Below, piece after piece: positions 9,761-22,006 of a stretch of DNA of 64,000 nucleotides. The stretch is taken from contig OX419762.1 in the NCBI GenBank assembly GCA_948567375.1, positions 33,000,608 to 33,064,607 on the forward strand, written 5' to 3'. The translations under genes were made by a program, and so were the position numbers. The notes under the pieces were generated by a model. That model was not told the origin of the DNA, searched no databases, and saw only the letters and a program-made list of their open reading frames with translations. Source of the DNA: Lunularia cruciata (Eukaryota; Streptophyta; Marchantiopsida; Lunulariales; Lunulariaceae). Numbering within the stretch: the first letter of the stretch is position 1; the number at the start of each line of letters is the position of its first letter.

Positions 9761-12700
9761 TAATAGTTTTGTTGGATGTGGCTAGAGTTGGATCTTGAGC
9801 ACATCATCTTTGTCTTTGGTAGACAAACTTCTTATCTAGAGGTTTTACAATGTGAAAATGATGGTATTCAACAACCAACACACCTTATTATTGATGTACT
9901 TTTGGATGTTGGCTACCAATCTTAAATTGTAAAAGTGGTTGATAGGTCACCCATGGAAGTGATGAACCTTGCAAGGTAACTCAAAGCCACTTTACTCACA
10001 CTCATAAGCATTTCAACTTCCCATGCTTATTGAGAAGGAGGTCTTGGACTTTTTTGTGACTCATAGTTAAAGTTGTTGGTGGAGTCCAATGTCAATGAAA
10101 GAAAGAGAGAGAATAGGAAATGGATCTTTGTATTTTTATCACTACTATTTTAGCAATGTAAGAGGCATCCATGCATCAAAAATTAGGTCAAGCTATGGAC
10201 TTGAACTACTTGACATGGATTGTGACCTTAGATTATGTGAGCAACGGAGGATGTACTTGACAATGATCACCATTCAAACACTTATACATATCAAGACAAT
10301 TCAAGCACATGCTAGGAGCAACAAGCCACATGGACATGGTGTTATTGGTACATAACTAATGACTACTAGTGAGAATGGTCTACTTGAATTACATCTAGAT
10401 GAGCGATGTTGTACTATTCCTTGCTCTGTCTGGGAATACACAAGGTGCCTAGCTATGGAGACTACAGATCAGAGGCTATAGGTAAAACCATAACTACTTG
10501 TCTGAACACATGCGTTACCTAACCGCCAGAACCCTCCTCTCTCATAATTAGTATTTTTGCTATTGGGAAGGGTAGTGACGGGCAACCTAACCTATCATCA
10601 AAAATACGCACTCTTGGTCTGCTGGTCATCACCTCCAACATTACCAAGGAGAAATACATAACACTCCTAGAAGGAGATAACCTAAGTGCAATGCCTGCAC
10701 ACCAATCCAAACCCACTAGGTGTACAAACAGGCATACAAGCATAAAGAGGATCCACTCACAAGAATATGGCAGCAACACTCTATGCTTTTTGTCAAAAAA
10801 GAGCTTCAGGGCCTTCTTGCTCTATCATCAAGCTCATTTCAACCTATAATCCAAGCCTACTCCAATTTGAACTTCAGATCTCAACAAGTTTTTACTCCAA
10901 GTGGAGAATTCCTATGTATTCTTGATTGGGAAAACTCTATGCAGCTCATATAACCATAAATTTTTTTTGAAGCTTGGATTCAAGAGTTCTAGAATTCAAT
11001 AGAAAGCTTGTGAGATAAGCTTTCCAATGAGATAAGATAGGCTTCAATCAAATTACTACAACTCCCTTGACAAACTCTCAAAGTTGGCCAGATGTTTCAC
11101 AACTTTCACCCTAATTTCAAAATCCCTATTTTAGGGTTTTGTCCCTGGTTCTTGCCAACTTTCCCCTGATTTCTAAATTAGATGTACACTTGATCCTCAA
11201 AAAAACTTTGGAAATTTGAACTCTCAATTATAGTCATAAAAGTAAGAGAATTGATATTCAATTATGATTGAAGAAAGAAGTGCTCCTCTAAGCTTACGAC
11301 AATCTTTTCAGTAAAACTTGTTGCATCAGATCTCACTCTCTATGAGTCTAGAGCCAACTCAATTTTCCATAGTAGTTTTTCATGCTCTTTTATAACCCTC
11401 TATAAATTTTTATGGTCTAATCCCTAGATGTGGATCAATTCCTGAGTTGGGCTAACTTGTGAGCTCTACAGACCCAGGTATACTGGATCCAAGACCCTAA
11501 TTTCTCTACTTGAAGAATTCACATGAAACTTTTTCATAGAGGTGCAAACCCTACCCACCAACAACACTCAAAATTTTGATAAGGTAATTCAAACAACAAC
11601 TTGAGGAGTGACCAAAACTCAAAACCTGATCACTAGCTCTTCTCCATGACCTTACATCTTAAGAGCTTCAACTTCAATCAACCAGATCTAATTTAATATT
11701 GACCCAAAACTAGAATTTATTGCACTCAATAGTATAAGAATTTTGTCTACTCTGCAATACCATTGACAGATAGTGAAAATGTCTCAAGAAGCTCTCTCAA
11801 TTGCCTACTTTGTGCTCCTTGATATGAATTTTACCCCTTGATTCAATTGATCATATCCCTCCCAAAATCAGCTCAAATTTTGTGATTTCTATCTTTAGAT
11901 TGTAGCCTATCATCTATTCTTTCCAACCATGGTCTTTATTCCTTGAATGGCCTTGCTAAACTCCCTCAATGGTCAACAAATCCAAACTCCTTCTCTTGGG
12001 ACACAATCTCTTGGAAATTTGTCTTGTAGTTTCTTCACTTTTTGACAAATGGACCCCACAACTCCACCTTGAAGCTTATGAGAAAAAATTCAAGCATTCA
12101 CCAACTATAGAAGCACATAGATTGTCAAGCCCCAAACATATTCATAAGCAAGGACAATATGATCCAAGTTTCTTATCACCGACTCCACGAATACCACCCC
12201 AAAACGTGCCACCAACGTGCCAGTCCCATAAGCCATCACAGTGCAAAATCTGAAGCCTGATGAGAAAAGGATTCAAGAGTGGCAGATTGGGAGCATGGGA
12301 CATCTCATATTCAAATTCTTCCTATAATATTCTACCACTTGTGCATTGCTCCAACTCTCACTCCCAACATCCTCCTCCTCCTTGAGACTCCTCAACTAAA
12401 AACCCCTCTGCCTCTCCACTTGCCCTCATCTATATTCATTAGAGCACTCAAACATGATAAGATTGTAACCCATGTGGCCAATCACATACATGTACATAGA
12501 TTTTTCACATGGCAACATCTCATCCGTTGGATCTAGCATACAACCTACCCCACTAATATGGAGATAAACTATGATAAGTCACTTTTTTACTGGCTACGCA
12601 AACCACAACACGATAGCGGGATCTACATGGGATACACACTTGGTTCACTTAGGACACAACTAGAAGATATGTGGACCTTGCCACCAAAGCAAGGGAGCTT

Positions 12701-12880
12701 TTTGCTCTAAGATTGTGGACTTTAGCAATTAAAGGTATGATATTATTGCTCCTAGTGTCCCAATGTAGCAACTAGTTAATGTATCTTCCACCTCTACATT
12801 ATTATAAAGGATATTTGTGAGCCAAATATTGGACCCATGCTTACAAGAGGGGAAAGACAAAGATTTTGGATATTTTTGAA
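9760..12880. other. No recognisable gene; LTR/UTR-like sequence
   Basis: I see no coding similarity over this 3.1 kb. Part of it (10380-10760) is richer in G+C than its surroundings. The stretch 11000-12550 has the loose CT/CAA-rich texture of retrotransposon LTR or leader sequence, similar in style to 34900-36100, but I could not find its partner repeat. The short open frames here show no family motif. Confidence 0.4.
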
Positions 12881-12959
12881 GAGGTATATGAGTTTTTTTG
12901 TCTTTAGTATGAATGCTTTGGGTTTTATAAAGGGACTTATTTGGATTGAGTTGACTAAT

Positions 12960-14280
12960 CATACACCTATCTTTTTGACATCTCCATAGATATAGAGAGA
13001 GCCTTGATTCAAACCAAGAATCAAGACCTTTTTGACACTAGTTTGGTAGAGATCTTACATGGAGAGTATGCTTTAGCCATGGTGATGCCAACCAAGAAGG
13101 ATATGCATAGCAATTGCATAAAGAGACAAATGTGTGGAGATTATAGTCCCATCAACCAATACACTAGGGCTAATTGGTATGTTATGCCTACATTAGAGGA
13201 GATCTTTAATGCAATTGGGATACAAGGGTCTTAAGTACTTTGGATTTTCAAGTAGGATACCATCAATTGCCAAATAGAGAGGATTACAAGGCTAAAATAA
13301 CATTTTGAGCTATTAACACTCATGGTAAATATATATTATAGCAATGGTGGTTCTTACCATTTGCTTAAAGGCTATTCTTGCCAAGTTCTAGAGATTCATG
13401 AACATGATCCTAATAAGATTGCATTTTGCTTGATGTTTATATAAATGGCATTTTGGTCTATAGTGCTACCATAGAAGAGCATGACAAGTATTTTTTGGAA
13501 GTGTTTGACAGATTGAGATTTTATTAGACTTAGATTATATCCTAAGAAGTGCAAATTTTTCCAAGAGCAGGTTGAGTATTTGAGTCACATTATCTATCTT
13601 GGGAGACTTGGTGTTCAAAAAAAAGAGGTGAAAGCTATTATGTGTATTCCTTTGACCTACAAATATGAGTAGGGTGCAATCCTTCTTAAGATTGGCAAAA
13701 TTTATCATCAATATGTTAAAGGATTTAGTGCAATTGCCAAGTCCTTGACAAAGCTAACCAAGATGAGATGGGAGATGAGTAAGAGAGAGCTTTGTGGGCT
13801 CAAGGAAAAGTTGGCATCCTTACCTCTCCTTAAGAGACCAAAGATTGGATGACCATTCTAAGGTCATAATGGTTGGAGTATATTTGGGCTTGGAGCAATG
13901 CTCACCTCCCAAGATGATAAGTAGAAGGAGTTTGTGGTAGCCTATGCTAGTTACTATAACAATCAATGGAAGCAAAGTTTAGTATAAGGAGGAGTGCTTG
14001 GAAGCAATGTAGGCAATAGCACATATCTAATGTTAATTTGTTGAGAACCTCTTCACTCTCACCATTGATCATCAGCTATTTAAGTGGTTGATGGAGTACA
14101 ATAAGCTTTCAAGGAAGCTTAGATGATAGGCTTTGCTTTTACAAGAATATAATTTATGGTTGTTCACAAACCTAGAGTGGTGAACCATGATGGAGATGGG
14201 TTAAGTAGAAACCTTTGTACCAACCAGCATGATTAGATAGAAGTACATTGGCATTGTGAGATAGCTAAGGAGATGGTATT
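12960..14280 (+). pseudogene. PHD-Ty3 reverse transcriptase and RNase H remnant
   Basis: The RT opens with EILHGEYALAMVMPTKKD, RQMCGDYSPINQYT and MPTLEEIFNAIG (13050-13234), typical of Ty3 elements with KRMCGDYRPVN-type motifs. The catalytic box reads YINGILVYS at about 13438-13464, where functional RT has Asp-Asp, so both metal-binding aspartates are gone. The thumb and early RNase H region follows with many shifts (VEYL near 13580, then YHQYVKGFSAIAKSLTKLT near 13700). RNase H traces run to about 14220. Confidence 0.8.
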
Positions 14281-14559
14281 AGGTTGGCATGCATTTTCTA
14301 CTTTATATAGTGGTATCTTTATTAATATAGATAGGAAGAGTTGTTGAGGTCTTAGGTACAAAGAGTGAAGATATTGTTATTGACTAACAAGAAATTCATG
14401 TGATGTATTGGTGAGAGATTATCTTTGCATTGATATTTTAGAGTAGCGCAAATAATACCAACAAGACAGATAATGTAATTTAGCAAGCCAAGTGGTTTAA
14501 ATTGGGGAAAGAAATCTTCTTTGGATGAGCAAGGATTATATATTGCAAGAAGTATTCCT

Positions 14560-15401
14560 TCTATCTTAGAGACTACAATTGGTACATCATGCTTATGAAG
14601 AACTAGGACATTTTGGAGTGAAGTGAACATATAGCTTACTCCAAAATTATTATTGTTGGTGTGGTATTCAAACTGATGTACAATAGCTTGTTGCTAAGTG
14701 TGTGGTTTGTGATTGAGTTAGAGTATCATTCTATGATCCTACACCTCAATAACACCTACTACCTATCAAGGAGTTGGGTTACCATTGGAATTTAGACTTT
14801 GCTAGACCTTTATCATTGACTATGAGACATCATAGGTATATTTTTGTTATGGTCCAGGAATTTTCCAAGTGGATTGAGTTGGTGCCATTTCCAAAAAATT
14901 TCAAGGAAGGGATAGCTTATTCACTCATGAATTGATTTCTTAGTTGTTTTGGTTTTGTGCACTAATCAAGGTCTTGACTAATCAAGGTATAGAATTCTTA
15001 GGAGAGTTTCAGGCCTTGTGTGAAAAGGTATTGATTGATCATCAGACTACATCTCAAGAACACCCTAATGCTAATGGTTTGGCAAAGAGAGTTGTTTAGA
15101 TGGTGAAGAGACGATTGCATAAGTATGGTTTATAGAGAGACCATTTAGAAGATTGGTATCTCTAATCACCTTGGTTAGCTATGGGCTTTTTGTTCAGCTA
15201 ACAAGCATCCTTAACATCACTCTCTCCTTATTTCTTACTTTATGGACCAGATCCAAATTGACCTACAATCATTTGTTATAATGTTACTGCAATTCTGGAC
15301 TTGGATGATCCAAATATATAGTTGACTGCATGTTCTCAACAAGTATAGATCTTCTAAAGAGTGATGCTAAAATGGCCTTCAAGAACTTTTCAATGATGGT
15401 G
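14560..15401 (+). pseudogene. PHD-Ty3 integrase remnant
   Basis: An HHCC zinc-binding domain is readable (VHHAYEELGHFGVK, then AKCVVCD) at about 14585-14712. The core follows with HWNLDFAGPLSLTMRHH and FVMVQEFSKWIELVPFPK. The second catalytic Asp has become Asn (VLTNQGIEFLGEF near 14975), and the Glu position reads Lys (GLAKRVV). The C-terminal part (FLLYG-type box, then LDLDDPNI) continues to about 15400, where an insertion interrupts it. Confidence 0.8.
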
Positions 15402-16534
15402 CTTGGTTTTGTGAAAATTTCCAAATTTTTTGTGTGGATAGTTTATGATAGACTTTGTGAGTGAATGAGAAGGATAGAGTAGTTTTTGGAAGAGTTTTCA
15501 ACTCTAGCTTGGAACTTTGGAATTTTCCCTAAAAATGAACTTCATACATTGAGGGGACTTGTACCTTTGATAAACTTTGGAAGACATACTTAATCAGGAG
15601 TAATTATAAGGTGCCAAATTTTGACCTCCAAAGTAAGAGAATTGAGTTCCAAAGTTGTGAGAAGAAAGACACAAAATCATTTATCCATTATAAATTTGTT
15701 AATACAAGTCCAAATGAAGTGTTCTTAATCATGTTTGAAGCGTGTTTGTATTGGGTTTTTAACAACACCAAACATGAAAAGTTTTGAGTTCCATAGCAAG
15801 AGTTTTGAGGAAATGAAGTTTATATTTAGTAGGAGAAGTGGAATTCAAAGGTAGAGGTCTAGACCTCCAGATTAGGGGATAGACCTCCAAAGTTGTAATT
15901 GCCAACCTGCAAAGTACCAAAACTTTTGATGTTGTTCAATCATCTTAAGAATGTACAAAAGCATTGGGAGTGGAAGATTCTCTTTAACAAGAGATATTTT
16001 ATTGGGAATTCAAGAATGTATAAGTGACCAAAAGTCTCATTGGAGCTTCTTGCTAGTGGTACAAGACAAGGACACAATTATTTTGACACAACAAGCTAGA
16101 GGTGGAGTTGTATGATTTCAAGGAGAAGGAAGAAATACATTGGAGGTCAAAGAGTGACTTTAAAAGTCAAGGACTTGAAAGTACTTTGGAGGTCATGAAA
16201 GTGTTTCAACTTTGTAAGAAGTGCAAGGGAGAGTTTTTGGAGGAAATAACCACCTTTGTACTAAAATATCACTCTCAAAAATAGTTTGGATTTATTCTAT
16301 ATGATAGTGAGTTTTTCATTATGATTTTCTATAGTACATCTTTTGTAGTGAAATTACCCTCTTTATGGAGTGGTTTTTGCCCAAGAAGTCAAAGATGTCA
16401 AAGATAAAGAACTACTATGTAATAATGTCATTTGCATCTTGTTATTTTTGATTGTATCCTTGTGGGACCAAACTATTTTTGGGTGAAATATTGCAATTTG
16501 GATATAAGTGAGTCATTACATACTAATGCTTTTT
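15402..16534. mobile_element. 1.1-kb insertion in PHD-Ty3 integrase, type unknown
   Basis: Alignment with the copy at 54900-54985 shows that the pol sequence breaks off near 15402 and resumes near 16534 with the motif encoding ...QRDTLC. The inserted 1.13 kb is AT-rich, repeats the phrase 'crossed by aaagt/tttgga' many times and codes for nothing recognised (the short frame at 16102-16284 has no family). Candidate LTR-like ends (TGTGAAAA near 15411 and ATTACA near 16516) exist, but no target-site duplication is visible, so a solo LTR is only one possibility. Confidence 0.6.
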
Positions 16535-17140
16535 GTATTGTTTCACAACAAAGGGATACATTATGTTATTCCACTAATCAAGGAGTAGGTTATAGACCTT
16601 TGATCTGATGGTTTCATCCAAATAATTATGTCTATGTACAATAGATTGCATCAAAAACTCTTGATGTGACTCCATTCCATACTGTCTTGAGAGTACATGA
16701 GATTTTGCCTTCCAAAGTTCTCATGTTGAAATGATTCAATGGTGTTGTTTGGAAGGATCATGTATGAAATTATGAGCAATGTCACCTCCCAAACATTGAT
16801 AGAATGATGGACCCAAGCTTGGCAATTGTATGGGTAAGCTTGAGGTATATGTTATGTGGTTCTATTGGTGGATTTGGTTATATGTTGGTATGTAATAGCT
16901 ACTTGAGAGTGTGGCATATGTCAGTTTTGACTCCTCTCATAATGGTTATTCAAGGATAATGGGTATGTCCTTGATGTTCTAGACACATTAGCTATAGATG
17001 TGGTATAGATTGCAAACAAGAAACTAATCATAGGACATGATAGCACCTGACTTCTTAATCTTGGCCCACCATAAGGCATACCACATTCTTGAAGTAGATG
17101 GCTATTTGGAAATAGAGGGACCTAACCTCCACCTACTGAG
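16535..17140 (+). pseudogene. PHD-Ty3 post-integrase region with decayed PHD finger
   Basis: The translation resumes with the conserved run seen also at 54965-55400: GGxYRxLIxxFHPxxY, LDVTxxxTxLRVHExLPSxVLML, CHLPNIDRMMDPSL. The PHD-like finger at 16846-16987 keeps the spacing but has lost ligands: the first Cys reads Tyr, the fourth Cys Tyr and the Cys after the His Ser, and a stop lies within the last Cys pair (WVCP, stop, C). Comparison with the better copy at 55263-55397 makes the identification possible. A further conserved box (HKAYHxLEVDGYLE-type) lies near 17080-17120. Confidence 0.7.
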
Positions 17141-17550
17141 GTGATTGTGGCTACCATTTTCACCATTCATACCATCAATATGGTTAGATAGACCATTAGG
17201 ATTGGCCTCCTTGGCCCCAAAAAGGAGTATATCTCAAAGTAAAGCTCCAAAGAGCTCATTTATTTTATGTTGAGGCTTCAAGCTCCTGGATATGGTAGAC
17301 AAAGCTTGCAAGTGCAAGACATGGATTATTTGTGTTAGAGTGGATATAGCTTAACAAGTTTAATTAGGGCTTGTTTGCAAAGTGTATATACTATGATTTA
17401 TGATTTTAGATTATTATGGTACTTTAGATTTTGTGTGTGACTTCTTATATGAGTTGTGATTCTATAATGTATGTATGATGTTAACATCAATGTCTAATGT
17501 GTAGCAATGTATATACATATGACATTTGTGAAGATAACTATTAACAAAGA
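17141..17550 (+). repeat. PHD-Ty3 3' region or LTR start, copy I
   Basis: This segment aligns with 55845-56240 and partly with 44110-44290, sharing the landmark AAAGCTCCAAAGAGCTCA and the box starting ACTTTAGA at about 17413. It is noncoding in all copies. Compared with 55571-56240 it lacks the first 280 bp or so. Confidence 0.6.
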
Positions 17551-18254
17551 AATCCAAACTATGAAGTCCTTTTTCTTGCTAAGTTTCTAACTAAAAATAT
17601 CAAACTAATAAAGATCTCTCCTAACTCAATATGAAATGTCTCTCTTATTTCAAAGGTCTTCCTTTACATTTTACCTCCTAGTTCTTACTACTAGCTTGTC
17701 TCAATTCTTGTTGTTTGGACTTCCATGCAAAAGATATGATTAATCTTTTTCAACTTCCAGATTTGGAGAGCTTGGCAACTTCAAGCTTGTCCTCTATCTT
17801 CCTTTTGTAGCTCTCCCTGTACTGTATTCAATTTCTCCTCAAGATACATCAAACAAAATCATGAAGGCTCTAAGCAGGTAACTACTCCAACCAAACATCC
17901 ACTCTCCTTGATTTTCACTCAAATTTAACTCACAAAATCCTAATTCCTAAATTTCCATATCTATGCATTCATTGCAATTAACTTTAGCTTTGAGATAAAT
18001 CAATCTAAAAACAAAAGCTATTTAGTGAAGAATCCTAATTTATAGCCCAAGGCTCCAATTCATGACTTGTTGGTTGGTCTTCATTTAGTTTGTAGTTGTT
18101 TTCCTCATGTGTTTTGGCCTTGTTAGATACCAATGGTTATCTTGCAGAAGTGCTGGCCATGGCCATTAGTATGATTCAAAATGTTTGGCCAAAATTCAAA
18201 TTTCCTTCTCTTTGCATGACCTTCCTTTTTCTTTAGCTTGACTTATAATTCTTT

Positions 18255-18385
18255 ATAGTGAAGTTTCTTTGGTCTTCATTGTAGAGTTCGTTTGTAGCAA
18301 ATTTTCTTTGGTCTATGCTACCCTTTGTAGTAGAGTTCCTTTGGGTTTCACTATAGAGTTCCCTCATGGTGGAGTTATTTTGGCT
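18255..18385. repeat. Degenerate short tandem array
   Basis: About four imperfect copies of a unit containing TGTAGAGTTCC and TTTGG(T/G)CTT, spaced 30-40 bp. Copies are clearly related but diverged. Confidence 0.55.
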
Positions 18386-18920
18386 TAGCTCCTAATAGTT
18401 ACAAAGACAAATAATTCCTTCTCCAAATACATGTAAAACCATCATACTTAAAAAATAGAAGTCAACAGAAAAGAAACAAAAACAAATTCTTTGAAATTTC
18501 CAAGTACCACAATTTTTGTTTTCAAACCATTGATTAGTTGGTGAAATTGGCACATCATTTATTTTCTTTTGAATGCAATAGATTTTATGGAAGCTTTGAG
18601 CAAAGATCTTTCATCCTAACTATTTTAATGCGATGAATCCTTTTCATTATAGAAGGTGTTTACAATTTCCCCAAAGGAAAAACCTATACAATTTGGATAT
18701 GTAGTAACACTTCATGGATGTAGCATCTTCAATGACCACCTAATCTCTAAAAAATACTATCAATTCTAGAACAGGATCATCATCATAAAATTTATGTTTC
18801 TTGAGAGTATTAAGTATTGGATCGTGAGTGAGTATGAAATGAATGACATCTAATTCTTTGATCTAGACAAGCTATAAATTGAGGTCCTAAAAGAACTACC
18901 TTCTTTGTCTTTTCATTGAT

Positions 18921-19610
18921 TGAAGGTACTTTGAGAATAACTAGAACATAAAGTAATTGCATTACTATTGCCAAATCTCCATATACTCCCTCTCAACTAT
19001 ATGCTCCAATGCCCAATAGTTTGGTATAGCCTATAGATTTTACAAGGCCTTCTTCCTCTTTGTCTTTAGATTGAGACAGGTTTTCCTTTATACTATAGTC
19101 AATATATTTTAGATAATGATTTATTTCTCAAGTGGGAATGCTAATACACATCTTTCAACCTATGTATTTTATATAATTTCATAGTACACCTTTCTAAATT
19201 ATGCTATATCTACATAGAAATAGAAATATACATGTTGAATTTGTCTTCTTGTTCCTTTTTTTAAGGGGCACCTTGAGAATAACCAAAACATAGATTTGAT
19301 GCATTTTTACTTCTTTTGCCAAAATCTCCATAAAATCCCTCTCAATTATATGTTTCAGGTCCTAATAGTATGATATACACTTTGGACCTAACAAGATCAC
19401 CTTTCTCTTTGTTTTTGTCCGGATATTAGAGTAGAGTTTCCTTAGGACTATAGTTAATCTAGCTTAAACAATAGTTTATTTTGCAATCATGAGAATATTA
19501 GTACATGTCTTTAAACATGGAGTACATGCTTTGTGCATTTTCACACATTTTTACAGCCCAGCTTCCTAAATATTATATTTTACATAGAAATTGAAGTATA
19601 CATTTGAAAC
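18921..19610. repeat. Diverged direct repeat of about 340 bp
   Basis: Unit A (about 18921-19240) and unit B (about 19268-19610) share ordered landmarks: TTTGAGAATAAC(T/C)A, AAATCTCCAT, CTCTCAA(C/T)TATATG, CTTTGT(C/T)TTT, ACTATAGT(C/T)AAT, and the end ACATAGAAAT. They are roughly 70% alike by eye, which implies an old tandem duplication with no open frame. Confidence 0.7.
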
Positions 19611-20725
19611 CTTCTTATACATTTGAAACATTCTTCTTAACTTTTTTTGAAACCTTCTTATAAAAAAATTCAAGTGTTTTTAATTCTGCAACAAAAAAAC
19701 GGTTATTGCCAAAAAAATGTAGGTATCTCCTTGAGAAAGAAACAAAGTTGATTCTTTTAGATTCTTCACATTCTTGTTTGAGATGGCTTTGATGGATAGA
19801 GGAAAGAATATAATTTCAGAACCCTTGTAAGGTGGGCAATTTTCATAAGTGTAATGTAATCCAAGAGAGCTAATTGCCAATCACATGTTGGAGTAATGAT
19901 AGAGTCTAATAGTCATGGATTGGAGCAGATTCTAAAAATGGTTTTTAAGGCCACTAAGCAACAAACATATAAATTACCTCACTATGGCAGTTTCATAAGC
20001 CATTCATCCATAAGATAAGTAGAATTATGTTTGGAGTGTGATTTCTCTTTCTCCTCAAGTGTACAAGAAAAATTACTTGAGGAGATAATATAAGGTTTTT
20101 AACAACTTCTCATTCATTGCAAGCCTTGTATATGCAATAGTATGAAACAAGATGTTCATTATCTCTCCAATTCATTATCAAGTTTATTATATCCATGAAT
20201 TATTAAAAAACCTTCTTGACTTTTTGAGAAAAGTTTCCAAGCCTTAAATACATAATATGCAAGCACCTTTAAATGTTGTTTGTTGTATGGACAACACGAG
20301 GGTTTCTTTTGCTTCCAATAGTTCTAGTTGGTTCTTTTTCTCCTCTATATCAATAGCACCAAAATATTGAAACCCTCTAGTACTAGTAACAAATTAATTT
20401 GTAAGTTTTTTCCTTCATCTATTCAATTTCATTTTTTTCTTTTTGTCAATTTATGCTTTGAGCATCTCCTTGCCCATAATTGGAACAAGACTTTTGGGTA
20501 GCTTTTAATAATTTTATAACATAATCAACATGTTAGATCTAATGTTTTTCAACATAGGTAGAACTTTTATGGAGAAAAGATGTGGTGTGAAGGATTTTCA
20601 AAATTCTTAATTTTCTTAATTTTTTTATTCTTAGTATGAGTACCCTTCATGAGTCTAGGTATCAATCCTCTTGTTATCTCTTTGTAGAGGAGAAGTTTGG
20701 CTACACATAAGTAGTTCAAGTCTTT

Positions 20726-20772
20726 GGACTAACAAAAGGCGAAGTTTGAAGAACTTCACCTTTTGTTAGTCC
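20726..20772. repeat. 21-bp-arm hairpin
   Basis: Arms at 20726-20746 and 20752-20772 are complementary over 21 bp with one mismatch, which would be a G-U pair in RNA, around the 5-base loop TGAAG. The right arm is followed by a partial echo of itself (CACCTTTTGTT). It could be the centre of a fold-back element or a stem in a transcript. Confidence 0.8.
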
Positions 20773-21227
20773 ACCTTTTGTTTTGCAAAGAACAAAAGTT
20801 GTCATAAGAGCTGAAGAAAAAGGAAGGTTGATCAAAAGCAAAGAGTGGTTGACCAAAGACAATGAATGAAAGAATAATAGAAATTACAAGGAACTTGAAT
20901 TTTCTCAATGACATTGTGAATTCCATTGGGAGATGCCGCAAGAACTACCCAACTATCTCAAATATGTGGAATGTGAGGATTTGAGAAGTAAGGTGACAAA
21001 AACTGCTTGGAGTATAAATTGGAATTCCCTACCATAAGAAATATTTTCTTTAAATATGATTTATTCTTGAAGCAAGAGAGTTCATGATGAAGTGGAGGTT
21101 GAGTAATATTGTAGAATCAATTGTGCAATGCTAAAAGTAATTTGGGGAGTTTTATTATTGGAGAGTACAAAAGAGTGAGTGGGTTCAAAGTTGTTTTGGA
21201 ACTAAAGAGAAAGGAGGCACAATGACA

Positions 21228-21337
21228 GTGCAGGTGGGACAAATATTATGAGTGGAGTGAAACCTTAGAGCTCCTATAGTGGAACAAGTGGGACAAATGT
21301 TATGAGGGGAATGAAACCTTAGAGGTCTCATAGCTCA
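21228..21337 (+). repeat. 54-bp tandem duplication next to LTR
   Basis: Two copies, each starting GTGGGACAAAT and containing GAAACCTTAGAG, lie immediately upstream of the LTR at 21338. The second copy ends at the LTR boundary. Confidence 0.7.
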
Positions 21338-22006
21338 TGTAATATCCATTTGTACTATTGAGATATTTAGTTTGGTATTATAAGTACTTGTATGTGCTAT
21401 TGAGATATTTAGTTTAGTATTATAAGCACTTGAGAGATATGATTTACATAAAGATAAAGGATGGTTCTATATTAGTCATGATTAGCTAAAATTATTCATA
21501 GCTAAGATAGAGGGGACCTTACGTTAGAGGAAGTGGAAAAGATGAGCATCACTATTTTGGATTCTAATGTGTTGACTTGGTATTATTCCTAGGTGTTTGG
21601 CTTTGAGAAAAGAGTTTGAGAACTCTTGGATCCACAAGCCTTTTTGTTTGATTCCTCTATAATCCAAGGAGAGTCCATGTGAAGGATCCTTGACTTAGTG
21701 GTTGGGTCAAGATACAACCACATGCTTAGGAGAATATTCCTTTAGCTTTTTTAATTTATTTGAATTTTAGCCTAGTAACTTGAGTTACTCCAATAATTAG
21801 TAATTAGTAACTTTGGTGCATAGCTATTTCACAAGTATATAAACTAGGAGTGAAGAGGTTCTCATCATCCTTTCATTTGCAACTATCTGCCTCATTGAGT
21901 TCTCTAGTGAGCAATGGTTTGAGTCTTGGAGTGTTAGCCTTGGAGGAGTATGATGGAGTTTGGAATCCTTGCCTTCTTAGTCTAGTGTGCATTACCATAG
22001 TAGCCA
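21338..22006 (+). repeat. LTR, family L1, plus orientation
   Basis: It starts TGTAATATCCATTTG and ends near TAGCCA. The whole length aligns with the inverse of 36144-36804, and its first 300 bp align with 33696-34000. Shared landmarks include TTGACTTGG, TTGGCTTTGAG, AGAACTCTTGG and ACAAGCCTTTTTG. A TATA-like GTATATAAAC lies at about 21835. A 45-bp tandem duplication (ATTGAGATATTTAGTTT...) sits near the 5' end of this copy only. The internal region of its element may be 22007-25906. Confidence 0.8.

Larger units (their letters stand above)
12880..17550 (+). mobile_element. PHD-Ty3 retrotransposon, copy I (pol and 3' region)
   Basis: RT, RNase H, integrase and a post-integrase PHD-like region lie in order on the plus strand, with a segment of about 1.1 kb inserted at 15402-16534. 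The integrase, post-integrase and 3' regions match those at 46383-46780 and 54779-56240, defining one family with at least two copies here. Catalytic residues are lost in both RT and integrase, so this copy is old. Confidence 0.8.
17551..21227. other. AT-rich region without a recognisable gene
   Basis: No family motif was found on either strand. A minus-strand trace at about 17850-17700 reads YLEEKLNTVQGELQKED and might be a coiled-coil gag fragment. The region contains the repeat arrays at 18255-18385 and 18921-19610 and the hairpin at 20726-20772, listed separately. The remaining short frames look like chance. Confidence 0.5.

Noticed and set aside
10519-10779. Minus-strand 86-codon frame in a locally GC-richer stretch, considered as a host or organelle gene piece
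   Set aside because: I could match it to no known protein, and the surroundings show no exon-like structure.
11110-11150. CCCTA-like phrases suggestive of telomere repeats
   Set aside because: Only isolated partial motifs, not tandem heptamers.
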